Shown: positions 45,801 to 59,300 of the stretch, one piece after another
How positions within the stretch are numbered: the first letter of the stretch is position 1
How the letters are laid out: each line of letters starts with the position of its first letter
Source of the DNA: Metaphire vulgaris
Lineage: Eukaryota; Annelida; Clitellata; Crassiclitellata; Megascolecidae
Assembly: GCA_018105865.1 (NCBI GenBank)
Contig: CM030845.1
Span: forward strand, 15,800,538 to 15,864,537
Direction of reading: 5' to 3'
DNA: 64,000 nucleotides
Translations under genes and position numbers: made by a program
The notes under the pieces: generated by a model
Database searches by the model: none
What the model saw: the letters and a program-made list of their open reading frames with translations, nothing else
What the model was told of the DNA's origin: nothing

Positions 45801-47250
45801 TTTTCAAAATTGCCGCGCTTTGGCGCTAAACTTTACAAAGGCACAGGGGCACAGGAGAACAGAGGCAAAGAGGCACAACGGCACAGAGTCACAGGGGCAC
45901 AAAGGCACAGGGGCACAAAGGCACAGGGGCACAACGACACAGAGTCACAGAGGCAAAGAGGCACAGGGGCACAGGGGCACACAGGTGCAGGGGCATAACG
46001 ACACAGGGGCACAGAGGCACAGGGGCACAGGGACACGTGCCCCAATCCGCTCAAAAATTCAGCCAAACCCACTAGTTTTGTTTAATATAATATAATATAA
46101 TATAATATAATATAATATAATATAATATAATATAATATGATATGATATGATATGATATGATATGGTATGGTATGGTATGGTATGGTATGGTATGGTATGG
46201 TATGGTATGGTATGGTATGGTATGGTATGGTATGGTATAATATGGTATGGTATGGTATGGTATGGTATGGTATGGTATGGTATGGTATGGTATGGTATGG
46301 TATGGTATGGTATGGTATGGTATGGTATGGTATGGTATGGTATGGTATGGTATGGTATGGTATGGTATGGTATGGTATGGTATGGTATGGTATGGTATGG
46401 TATGGTATGGTATGGTATGGTATGGTATGGTATGGTATGGTATGGTATGGTATGGTATGGTATGGTATGGTATGGTATGGTATGGTATGGTATGGTATGG
46501 TATGGTATGGTATGGTATGGTATGGTATGGTATAATATAATATAATATAATATAATATAATATAATATAATATAATATAATATAATATAATATAATATAA
46601 TATAATATAATATAATATAATATAATATAATATAATATAATATAATATAATAAACAAGGTTTAAAGTGGTTCTGTAGGGACTGCCCTGTGTGAGAACCAC
46701 TGTTGTTCCTGTCCAATCTAATACCCTAGACTACTGAGGTTTATTTTGAACTCGTTTACAGTTGTAGCCATTACTATCCTCTCACCCAGTTCATTCCATC
46801 TGTCCACCACTCTTGCACTGAAAAATGCTGTTTATGCCTCCCAACCCGTTTCTTGAACAGCTTCATGCTGTGTCCTCTGGTTCGATCATAGGTCTACTGC
46901 TTCATTGTAAAAAATCTTTGCTTGCTAACTACTTAACATTGTGGACAACCGGAAAGTTACAAAGACTCGATTATAATGCCAGCGTGTGCAGGGGCGGGGC
47001 AGAGAAAACTGGGGAGTGGAGCACCAAATGCACCTCAACGCTGATCATTCCTGGATTCGTTCCCGGACTAATCGTCCCATGAGTAACATCCTATTAGAAG
47101 CATTCTGTACACGATTTTGAAGCCTTATCTATTCACACTCTTCGGAAGAACCCATCTATTGTGGAAATAGATGGGCCTCTCTCGAATAATTTTAAATGTC
47201 TATCGCTTCTGTGTGATATTTATAGTGCAAAAGGGAAAGTAGATTTGGTC

Positions 47251-47336
<86 letters not shown>

Positions 47337-50300
47337 GAGAAGCTATCTCTAGCAAGATGCTGTAAATCTTATCGCAGAGCTATTTCTGGGATAGGTCCCT
47401 GCTTAATTAATAACGCAGTCCTGGAAAGAAAGGTTTGCCATGAAAATAATCGGTAAGGTTAAATAGCACATCGCAGTTTTTTTTACAAAGGAAGCATAGA
47501 CATAATAATAATAAAACATTGAAAATCTGATGCTGATATCCTACTTGGACTTGTTTTAAGGTTGTGCCAAAACTTTTGGGGTTCTCGTTGTGCGTGGAGG
47601 TGCTTCTGTGCTGATAAATTTCCGTGTCAGGTGTACCTGGGATTATGTCCAGACAATAAATGCGAGCCATCTCACTTTGGACAGTTCTGCGAGACTGGTA
47701 CGTTAACCTCCGTGCTTGTTGCTTTATCTGTCATCTGTACAGATAGACTCATCAAATAAATACAGCATACGCAGCTGAGAGCCATTCATAGACACGAGAT
47801 AATCTACTCTAATCATTTAATTTAATTTAATACTAATTTATTAATAAATACATCAGCTAATCTTCTAATCATATTAGGATAAATGCAATCTGAAAGAGAG
47901 ATGGCGACCATGGTTCAAATGGGTCACCAAAACTACATTGGTAATATGGATCATGGTAATTGTAAGTGCGGGTGACCCATTTAGACCGAAGTATATATAC
48001 AATTATACATCCAGACAGACGCTTCGATTGCTGTTAATGTTTGAGAGAAAACGAAGACCAAGCAGATGTCGAGGACTGCAAGTGCCTTCAAAAAGCAGCT
48101 CGTGAAATATCAAGCTGACTTTCTTTAACTGCTGAATGCAGTTTTTGCATCTACCCTTGGGTAATGACATAACTCTTGTATACAGCAATGATGTTGACAT
48201 TGGTGTAACGGCGTTGAAAATCATAAAAGCGTATTAGTTTTCCATGACCAATGATGGGTAATATGGGTCGTGAATCGACGGTTCAATGGGCCACCTTTTG
48301 CCATCTCTGATCAGAAATGTGCCTCAGCGCTTGTTGTTCAAATGTCCGGCCAATCGTTTTGCAGCATATCCCTGGCTTCAAAGTTCAAACGTTACCTTTT
48401 TCAAAGTTGGTCTGAATTTGCAAACAGAATTTTATTAACGACAGTCGCTGCTGAGAATGCTGACAGAATAGACGAAGAAGTAGCGAACTCCAAAGCATAG
48501 AAAAGCACGCACGTGCCATGACTCAAAATAACATTCCTTATTTCTATGAAACCATTTATAATAATGATAATGACCTGATTTTAAATTCATTTAGGAGGCA
48601 TATTAGCCAGTGCGAAAACCACTATAATTACTCTTAACGGTCCTAACATTCAGTAGGCCTAATCTTGTTTAGAGGTTGTCCATTAATTACGTCAGCAATT
48701 TTTAGGCAATTTCTGACACCCCTCTCTACCCCTTATCGACAGCTGTCAAACTTTCGGTGACCCTCTAAAATAATGTCAAATCGTCGAACCCATACAAGGG
48801 GCCGCCATTAATTATGTCAAAACATTTAAGGACATTTTTAACCTCCTTCGTCAAAAACTGTCAAACTTTCAGTGACTCTCCTAATGAAATTGCGTCAAAT
48901 GCTTTGAACCCCTCCCCTACATGCTAAAATATTTTATGCGGCTGGTTTTTATGCCAAATAGAATTAAGGATATTATTTGGATTTATTAAATTCATTGTAA
49001 GAAATGACGTCAATTTATTTTGCTCCTCCCTGTCAACAAGTGTCAAACTTTAAAAATAAACCTCCCCTATTTTGTTGACGTAATTAATGGACACCCCGTA
49101 GGTAACTTTTGAATCCATTTATTGCTTCAACTGTTAATGCCCTTCCGTACAAATTGTTCCACTTGTCCACAAGACTCGCTCTAAGAAGACATTCGCCCTT
49201 AGTTAAGTTGGCGCCATCCCGTGCTTGAGCATTTTGTCTTTGTAGCATCTGGCGCTGCTATAGTGTGCTAATGCAAAGAATTGCCTGTACATGGCACATC
49301 TACTTTCCCAGTCATTATTATTTCGTATGTTTCTACCAAATTTTCTCTCTCTCTCTTCTTACTACGCTGCCCATCCACAATTTTGAAGCCTTCTTTCAAA
49401 GCCTAACATATGGCATCCGCTGACCAACTTTCTTGCTCTTCTTTGCACTTTTCCCAGAGTGATCCCATGCATCATTTTGCAACAAAAGAATTCCATGGCT
49501 AGAGGTGTAGCGTCCCAATGGCTACTATGGCTTTAGCCATGGGCGGCACGCATGAAGGGGGTGGCAAATTTTGAAATCGACCTTTTTTGCTTGTCTGGGA
49601 GTTTTGGCGAAGGCGGCAAAGTTTAGAAGGGGCGGCAAATTTAGCGACGGCCACCTTTATTTGCTTGTCAGGTGTAATAAGAGTGCATTTGGGGCGGCGG
49701 ATTTGCCAGGAGCCATAGGCGGCAAGAGTGCACGCTACGCCATGCCACTGACCATGGCTGTATAGTAGAGTGCAATAATTAACTGCTTTGTCGCTTAAAG
49801 ATTTTAGCTCAATATTTCACACACACAAACACAAACACACACACATAGTCTTTACGAATAAACAGAATCAGACTTCGAAAATATTCATTCTAAGATAGAA
49901 TAGAGGTTTAGTGAAACAAGTGTCTTAAAAATATTGATTCTTTATTTTTTCTGTTTTAGAAAAGCCAACCATAAACCAGGATCCCAATTCAGGTAATGTT
50001 AAAACTACGCATAGTCGCGTATATCAGGAACTCGTTTGAATAAAGAACTTTCCATCATAAATATTTGTCTAATCTTATTTGACTGAGTTTCTAGTATCAG
50101 GTCTCATCGAAATTATTAAAAATTATACTGAAACTTGATATTAAATTTCATTAATAAAATTATACTAGTATTATACTCAGGGCCGCCAAGAGGAGGGGGC
50201 ACGGGGGCAACTGCACAGGGGCCCGGCGGTCTGGGAGGGCGGGCCCATGATGAATACGTATAATTAAAAATAATATGGATAATAACACTAATGTAGGGGG

Positions 50301-53300
50301 CCCGGTGAGGAAAACGAGGGTCCGATGTGAAAAGGTTGATAAGCCAAAAAAGGTCGTCAGCTAATTTTAAGGTGTAAAAGAGGCTGACAAGCAAAAATAA
50401 AAAAGGTCGTCAAGAAATTTTTATCTGCACAGGGGCCCGGAATTTCTCTCCGCGGGCCTGATTATACTAGCTTCTTTAAAAAGTTGCCAAACTTATTACA
50501 AGCAACTTCGTCTTTTCGTGAATATTTGCTGCAAACTGGAAACTGTTTAGTGGAGCGCAAGTGCTTAATTACAATGTTAGAAACAGTTTGTCAACAATTT
50601 CACCATAACTTTGTATTGTTTCTCTAAAATGAAGTACATATCGAATTTGTAAATAATCATGTTCATGTCCACGTACAAACAGCACACAAATACACGTAAA
50701 CCATTTCACTCACTCACTCGCCCACCCACCCACCAACCCACCCACCTACTCACTCACTCACTCGCCCTTCCACTCATTCACTCACTCATTCACTCACTTA
50801 CTCACTTACTCACTCACTCATTCATTCACTCACTCACTCATTCACTCACTCATTCACTTACTCACTCACTCACTCACTCACAATTACGAGTCGCCGTTAA
50901 TAAATATATAGGCCTACGTCTACTTGTGTGTGTGTGTGTGTCTGCGTGTGTAACTGAGTGAGTGAATGAGTAAGCGTGTTATATATTGTTGCAGTTCGCT
51001 CTGAGTTTAGGACTTGCCCTGGCGGCAAATACGGACCGGAGTGTCACGAGGAATGCAAGTGCGTTGATAATAAATGCCAAACTTACACCGGAGTCTGTCT
51101 CGACCGTTGTGCAGAAGGACTTTACGGCAAAAGATGCGACTTCCGTGCGTACCCTCGAACCCTTTCTCCGCGCTCTCTGCATTATTATTGTCGAATCGTG
51201 CTTTGTTGCCGTGCAATCAACGCAATTTCTAAAGCGCTCGTCCAGCTTACTTCCTACAAAGATGTTTTTTTATATTTCTGCCGTACTTTCTCTCATCCTC
51301 AATCCCTTTCTGTCGTGTCCTGTGTTCCTGTAATCAACCGGTCGTTGTACGTGCCTTGGTAATTGTGTGCGGCTGCTTTGTCGGGTATTTATCATAGCAG
51401 ACCCTCTCGGTCGACGTCTACCACAGCCTTACTGTCTATCACCGCCAAAATGTCAGAGCACAGCGAAACCTGGCGCATTGCACAGACCATCTTAACTTCC
51501 ACTCCGTCACCGACGAACATGTGACTGACTGAGAGAAATTACTGTTTAAGTCTCCGCTGACACGAATCGGAGGAGTAAGCCCCCCACCCCAGCAGACAGT
51601 GCGTCGTTCACAGTACAGATGGTACATCCATACAACGATATTCTATTGATTTTGCGGATCCCGAGGCACGTCTTCTGTGTCTGATTTTCTGATTGTTACT
51701 TCCATTTGTATTTATTTGCAAATTATAAAACTGACACTGTTTATGATTCACGAAAAGCATAAAATGCATTGGACATAATGCTTTTACCCAGTGTTTAATT
51801 TAGACTTCTGGACTCCGGGTGGAACTGACAAAGTCGGAGGGGAAACTGAAAAGGCCGAGGGGAATTCTGCTAGGGGCCGCTGTTAGTCCATGTAGTATTC
51901 CAAAATTTCCTGGGAAATTTGAAATTTCCGGGGGAAAGGGCAATTTCCCCCCGAAAACGGCCTAGATTAAACCCTGCTTTTACCGGATCATTTGAGTGTG
52001 CTCATATTTCTACTTTGATTGCTACTTTTTAATCTTTCATTCTTAAAGCACGTAAGCTTATAATATAAGCTTTCATCATCATCATCATGTGTCTTCTTCA
52101 TATCTGAAGGTTGACGGTCATGAGTTGTTTCCACTCTTCTGTCTTCAGCAATCCTTTTTAGTCTTCCGCAGTTCTTTTCCTGTATGTGTTCCTTAACGTC
52201 GTCCAGCCAGTCTCTTCTAGGTCTTCCTCTGGCCCTGTTTCCCTCATATCTGTCTAATAGACTTTTGCTTGTTCTGTGCTTGAACCCCGCATTATGTGTC
52301 CAGCATACTGAGTTTTCCTGTTTATAATTTCTGTCAGGAGTTGCTCTTTTCTCCAATTTTCTTTAACGTTTCATTTGTTATTCTCTCTTGCCAGCTAATT
52401 TTCAAGATTCTTCTGAAGCACCACATTTCAAAGGCCTGTATTTTATTTTTCAACTGCTTTGTTAGAGTCCAGCATTCGCAGGAGAATGTGATAACCAAAG
52501 AGTATACATAGCATCTCAGGATTCGTAGTTTTAGTGCTTGGTCTAGGTTTCTTCTTAGTAATTCTTTTTGTTTCCAAAAGGCTTCTTTGGCCAAAGCAAT
52601 TCTGGCGTTTATGTCTCTAGTGCATCTTCCATTCTCTGTTATGAAACTGCCCAAATATTTGTATTCCTTTTTGTTCCAACTTAGTGTTATCAATTAAGAT
52701 GTTGTGTTTCTCATTTTTGTGTTTGCTTACTATCATCGTTTTTGTTTTCTTTCTGTTAATTTCCATCCCGTATTTTTGCTTTTGTCGTTTAGCTTGTTAA
52801 TTATGAGTTGGAGGTCTTCCTCTTTTTCTGCAAAGATTACCGTATCATCTGCATATCTGAGTATGTTATAGATTGTTCCATTGATTTTCATTCCAGGAGT
52901 TTGTTCTAATGCTTCTTTTATTAATAGCTCTGTATATAGGTTAAATAGTAAAGGGATAGTATGCATCCTTGTCTGACTCCTTTTTTTTTATTTGTATCTT
53001 CTCAGATTCCTCCTCTTTATTCTTATGGTGGCGTATTCATTCCAGTATAAGTTACAGATTAAATTTTGCTCCAGTTCTGGTATTCCTGCCCACTTTAGTG
53101 TCTCCAATAGCTTTTGATGATTTATTCTGTCGAATGCTTTTTATAATCAATGAAGCATATGTGTAATTTCTTTCCCATTTTTTACGTTTTCCAAAGTATC
53201 CTTAATTGAAAGATGGCATCTCTGGTTCCTTTACCTTTTCTGAAGCCCAGTTGATTTTCTGATAATATTGATTCTGCTAATGGTGTGATTCTGTTCTTTA

Positions 53301-56300
53301 TTACTTGTAGTAAGATTTTAGATGCATGCGATATCAAGCTTATAATTCTGTAGTCGTCGCAGTCTTTAAGCTTTAAAAATTATAATCTATATTATTTATT
53401 AACCATCACATATCTTTGGATAGGAAACATTGGCTGCATAATTTGTGAGAGTTTAGGTCAGACAATGTATAACTGTTCTCTTTAGAATGTCCTAGATAAT
53501 CGGTGTCCATTGACTAACCTAAGGGCAAGGCATTAGGTTAGCCGCATTGCTCAATTACCATACAACGTTAAATAGATGCCTCCTTCAAATGCTGGCAGTG
53601 GCGTCTGCGTGAGTTGAAAGCGACCGGGTGGGGCGGGCCAAAGAGGGATTTGCGCCTCCAAATTTTCCCTTTCTCTCCGAAAAGTCTTGAGAAGCAAAAA
53701 AGGCCACCGCTCAAATCCAGTGGCGTCATTTCACACTTTACTTGGGGGTCGAGAAAATTTTTTTGCAAAAATTTCACAAATTTTGGGCAAATTTTGGCAA
53801 ATTTTAGGGTCAATGTTGGAAAATTTGCATTTTTAAATATTTTTTGGCAATTTTTGGCAATTTTTGCACATTAATACATTATAAATTAATATTTTCATTT
53901 CCTTGGGGGAGCCACGGCTCTCCAGCCCTCCCCCAATGACGCTTCTGTTCAAATCTATCGTACTTTCTCGTATTTTCGCATTCCAATAATTAGATTCATG
54001 AATTCACACATATCCTACTAGCCTACTTATAAACTTACAATTCTTCTCTTTATTACTTGCGCCTCTTCCATTTTATCACTTTGAATTTTGTGCCCCCCCC
54101 AAAAAAATTGTCCCTGGCCCCACCGTACGTCGCTGTGTGCCGATATTGGCTTTCTGGCCATAAACTGCACAGCAGCAGCAGCAGCAAGTTGCAGCAGCAG
54201 CCTAGTCGTCGTCGTTCGTCTTCTTGCGTCTATTGCATAAGAACTCATACCAAAGGACACATCTGAACGCGTCATTGGATTGCTGTGTTTTTTTTTGAAC
54301 AGAAAGGAGTTGCAGCAAAGAACCTTGCAAGAACGGAGGAGTGTGCAAGGAGACAGGACCCACTTTCGAGTGCGAATGTACGGACGAATATCGAGGACAG
54401 ACGTGCACATTCAGTCGGTGACATTCGCTAAAAGTTATAATGAATCTCTCAATGTCCATGCTATGCGCTTGTAAATGGCGGCCATCGAGAAGACGCGTAA
54501 TATGACGATGAACTATTTGGGTTTGATTGTGGGCATACGTGTCTTTTACGGACCCATTATGTATTCACATTCTTTCCAAAAGCTCTGATTTTTAATAACA
54601 TATTGAAAGGAAATATGATACTTGGACATTTTCGGGTTCTAAGAAACATGCAGGGATGTTAGCTCTTGGTTTGGTCCTGGCCTTAAGGACTTCTTAAGGA
54701 CAAGTTACGAGTCCTTGATCCTTGTTCTGGCCTTGAGGGTTGAGTCTTTGTTGGCCTGGCTTTGACCTTGAGGGTTGAGTCCTTGGTCCTGGTCCTGACC
54801 TTGAGGGTTGAGTTCTTGGTCCTAATCCTGACCTTGAGGCTTAGGTCCTTGTTAACCTCCCTAGAGACAGGTGATGCGTTCCGTTTCAGAATGAGCATTT
54901 TAGATGGGAAATTGATTGGACATATTGCTGTACATTTGAAGAATATAATTTCTTGTTACTGTAAATGGTGATTTGAGGCTAAATTTTGGATTCATTCAGC
55001 CAGTATCATAGAGCTACTGTAAATTCAAAAATTTTTTGAAAATTCTCAAAACTAGACACCTATGAATGTGTCCCTGTTAACCTCACTGTGCTATCGAAAA
55101 TAGCAAACAACATTGGACATCTAGGTACAATTGGTCACTAGGGGCACCGGAGGCAGGGCCATATTAATGCGGGGGAGGGGGCCGAGGGGGCTGTAGCTCC
55201 CAGGCCCATCATGAAAATAGGCCCGCCGATTTTCGAGATAACCTTTGTTTTGCTTGTCACAGATTTTCAGTATAGACGACGGCCTTTTTTCTCAGCCTCC
55301 CGGCCCACTCAGGACCATAATCCGGCCCTGACCGGAGGGGGAGGCCGCGCTCCCCTTATTCGTATTGGAATCAGTCACGTCCGACTGCCACGGTATTTGC
55401 GCAAACCGATGAGTCTTTCCAAAGAGGATAAAATTTCATGAGTGGGGGAAGAAAGATGATTGGCGATATGCTGCATGAAAACATGCTCCAAAACTCAAGA
55501 TTTCTATATTATTTGACTCCACATTTCTAGCATGGGGCTTCACTTTAGGCCATGTTCCCGAACCTCTCGACCCTCCCCAAAGCCCCTTGAGGTTAGAAAA
55601 GAAAACGTCGGTCTGTAGACGTCCCAATGGTCCTCCTATTCCGGAATCCAGGCTAATAGGGGACGCTCATTCTCAAAAGTTTTGCATGAAATCTAAGAAA
55701 ATACAGGCATCGGTATAGTGACTATAAAATACAAAATACAAAATACATCAAATGTATTTCAAATACTTGTATTTCAAATACTATACAACACTTCAGGGTA
55801 TATATAGCTGAGCTGTTTATTCTGCTCTTCGCTGTGTTGAAAGTGAATTCGTGTCTGTCGCAACCCTGTCAATTCGGAGGAATCTGCGTGTCGACGGGAA
55901 GCGCATTCATCTGTCTCTGTGATAACGACTACTACGGCTTCCTCTGCGAGATCAGTGAGCGTCGGCGATCATCACTGATCCCATCCGTCATTTTCAGAAT
56001 TACATAGACTTATAATTAATCATCTACAGTCAGACCCGTCTTTTGTCAGTGTGAGGCCTCTGGTGGCACCTGGCGGCCTGGGGAGCCGCACCGGGGGTGA
56101 AAAAACGGCATGTTTTTTCTGATGCTCGAAAAAGTTGACGAGAAAAAAAAGGTCATCGCGTTTTTTGCTGCTTGATCTTTCAATTAATTTATCCTCCAGC
56201 AGAATGATAAGCAAAAATAGGTAAAAAAAATCAAAACATAAAAAGGGTAGAGCGCGTGGGGTCCCTTATGAAGCGCGCAGGGGCCCTTTGATGCGCGGGG

Positions 56301-59300
56301 CCCCGGACACCAGTGCCCAATTTCCAACACATAAAGACGGGCGTGTGTACAGTATATGTATATATATATATATTGTATATATATACTGTATATCACGCCC
56401 ATTTTTTACAACAAAGACTCAAACACTACTCAGAAGAAATATTGACAGAGGAACAAGCAGGCTTCAGAATGGGAAGGAGTACAATTGATCAAATACATAC
56501 GATCAGAAGGATAGTAGAAAAATATTGCGAAACAAATAAGAAAATATACCACAATTTCATTGACTTCAAACAAGCATTTGACAGCATACAGCATGAAGAT
56601 CTATGGCAAGCACTGAAGCACTATGGTATTCCAGAGAAGCTAGTGAATCTCATAAAAAACTTATACAGTAAAACAATGAGCAGAGTGAAAATTAATGGGG
56701 AACTAACAGAATGGTTTGAGATAACAATTGGAACGAGACAAGGATGTGGCTTATCTCCACTGCTATTCAATATAATACTAGATGTGGTAATGCAAAAGCA
56801 ATACAAAACACAAAAAGAAGAAGATGCTGGAGTAAAAGTATATGGACAAACAATAAATAACTTAAGGTTTGCAGATGACATAGATGTGATAACAACAAAA
56901 GCAGATCACCTACAAATATTAACCAATGAAATAAGCAAGGCCGGAGAAGAAGTGGGGCTAAAAATAAATATACAGAAAACTAAAGCAATGGTCACGGGGA
57001 ACAAGAAGGGGAAAGTTAATCTAAAACTAAAGGAGGAAGCAATAGAACAAGTACCAAAAATTCGTATACCTAGGATCAGTACTGACAGAAGATGGCCTAA
57101 GTGAAGAAGACATAATAAGGAGAATTGGACTAGCAAGTGCAGCATTTGGAAAACTTCAGAAGATATGGAAAGACAAACAAATATCACTGAAAACAAAACT
57201 AAAGCTATATAATACACTGATCAAACCAATACTATTATATGGATCAGAATGCTGGACCATAAAGAAGAAAGACGAAAGAAGATTAATGACTGCAGAAATG
57301 AACTGGTTAAGAGGAATAGCAGGAGTCAGCAGAAGTCAAAGAATAAGAAATGAAACGATCAGAGAAAAGACAGAGCAAAAAGAAACGATACTCGAATCAA
57401 TACAGAAACGAAGACTGAAATGGTTTGGTCATGTTGAAAGAATGAAGGAAGAAAGACTACCAAAGAAAGCACTATACAACTATGTTGAGGGGAAAAGAAG
57501 AAAAGGAAGACCAAGAAAAACATGGATAGAAAACTTAAAAGAGGATGCAGAAGAAATGCAAATGAACTTCATCCAATTGACCAGAGCAGCAAGAGACAGA
57601 CAGAAGTGGAAGGAACTCGTTCAGACCCATCGTCCAACCCAATAGGGAAAGACGGAAGGAAGATAAGAAGAAAGAAGAAGAATATCACGCCCGCACATTG
57701 GAAACTATTGAATTTGCTTTGTGCAGTTCCGGTGATGTCGTCCAGCACACCGTTTGCTTGCAATATCAGCACGAGTGGTGAAGAATGCATCTTTCAAATT
57801 ATTATTATTATTCCAGGACAATTTTCTATAGCGCTGTAACATAGTAAAATTCCAAAATCAAAAGCGCATTAACAACGCTGACATGTCAATGAAGGTCCGA
57901 ATAAGGTGGCGATGTTAAAATCCGCTCGGATGATAGAAAGGACTCGCTGCCGTGTAGAAATCCGGTGCTAAGTCCTTTAGAAGCGGTCCTTCGCAAGAAA
58001 ATTGTAGCCACATTGACAGGTCAACGAGGAACGGAAGATGATGTTAAGGGGTCGCGCAAGTTGGTAGCGGGAGTTCTCCGCACGATGACAACCGACGGTG
58101 AAATCCAAGAAGCGGTCTTCCGTGAGAGAATAGTTCGTCGCCGAAATCGGCAAATCCGACGAAGATGGAAGTTCCGGCGAAGTCCGCGGAACGACAGTCA
58201 CACGCAGTCACGCTGAAATTCTCGCGGCGGTCATTTTGGTCGACATTGGCGGACTCCTCAACAGCGGCGGCGACAGACTAACATTCCAGAACGACGCGGA
58301 GAAGTGGATGACGGCAAGAACCTCTTCGAAAAACCGATGAGTAGACCGCAGTCCCCGCGCAATTGACGCAAAATCCGAGCGCCAAACGTCGGTAGATTCC
58401 GAAAACGGCGGCGAATCCGTGGCACGCACAAAAGCGTGCTGGCCGCCATGACGGCGCCAAAAGCACTCTCAAGTGGCCAATTAACTTTTACTGGCATGTC
58501 TATATGCACTTCGCTCGCGCGCTCTCTCTCTTTTTCTATGCTATTATCGAGTTTGATGGTATGATTAAATATTCCACTTTTTCTGTTTATTCAGCGTCTA
58601 TTAATTCGATTCGTTTGATCATTTTCTCTTCTTTTCTTATTTAAAATTTCGTAACTTCCTATTGCAGAGCGCAGTTGAGCAATGCTATCATTCTTGCCAT
58701 GAAATCGGGGCAAATGGTTCAAAGCTATGGTTATGGTTATGGTTCTTGACAACTTCTATAGCGCCGTAGCATGGCGAAATCCAAAATCAAAGGCGCTATC
58801 AACAACGCTGACAAATCAACATGAAACGAAGATGTTAGTCTTGAGAGAAAATCCGCTCAGATGGCACGAAAGAGGTCGCTGCCGTGTCGAAAGCGGGCAG
58901 TGAGCCCTTCAGAAGGCGGTCTCCTGCAAGAAAACGTTCCGTTGAAGAGTCAGCGAATGCAAAAAGGATATTGAAGGATCGTATGGATGCTGAGAGAAAT
59001 TCTCCGCGTGGCAAACTCAGACGGCGAATCCTTGAGGGCGGTCGTCTGCGAGACAGTTATCCATCGCCGAGTTTGACGGAACCGACCGAAGATGGAACTC
59101 CGCGCGTGAACCGGAACAGCCTGTAGCCTGTAGACTCTGTCGACGGGCTGGTGGCTTAGATAAAATGGCGCGGACCAACCGCGCCGGCACGGGCGACATA
59201 AATCCGATCCGTTCAGCGCAGAGAAAGCGCAAAGACTATCGCTGACCGCTTCGAAAACAGGCGACAGGCGACAGGCAGGCGACAATCCACGCGATTAGCG

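Noticed and set aside
45833..46072. Cys/Pro-rich minus-strand frame (CASVPLC-type), looks like a Cys-rich protein
   Set aside because: Translation of the GGCACAGG minisatellite.
46162..46545. Long MVWYG-type and HTIPY-type open frames on both strands
   Set aside because: They are translations of the TATGG/TATAA pentamer satellite; every frame is open because the unit has no stop.
50986..51333. 115-codon plus-strand frame over W3 exon 6
   Set aside because: Wrong frame for the EGF Cys pattern; a shadow of the real exon.
54027..54410. 127-codon minus-strand frame
   Set aside because: Antisense to W3 exon 7 and a CAG repeat; no domain.
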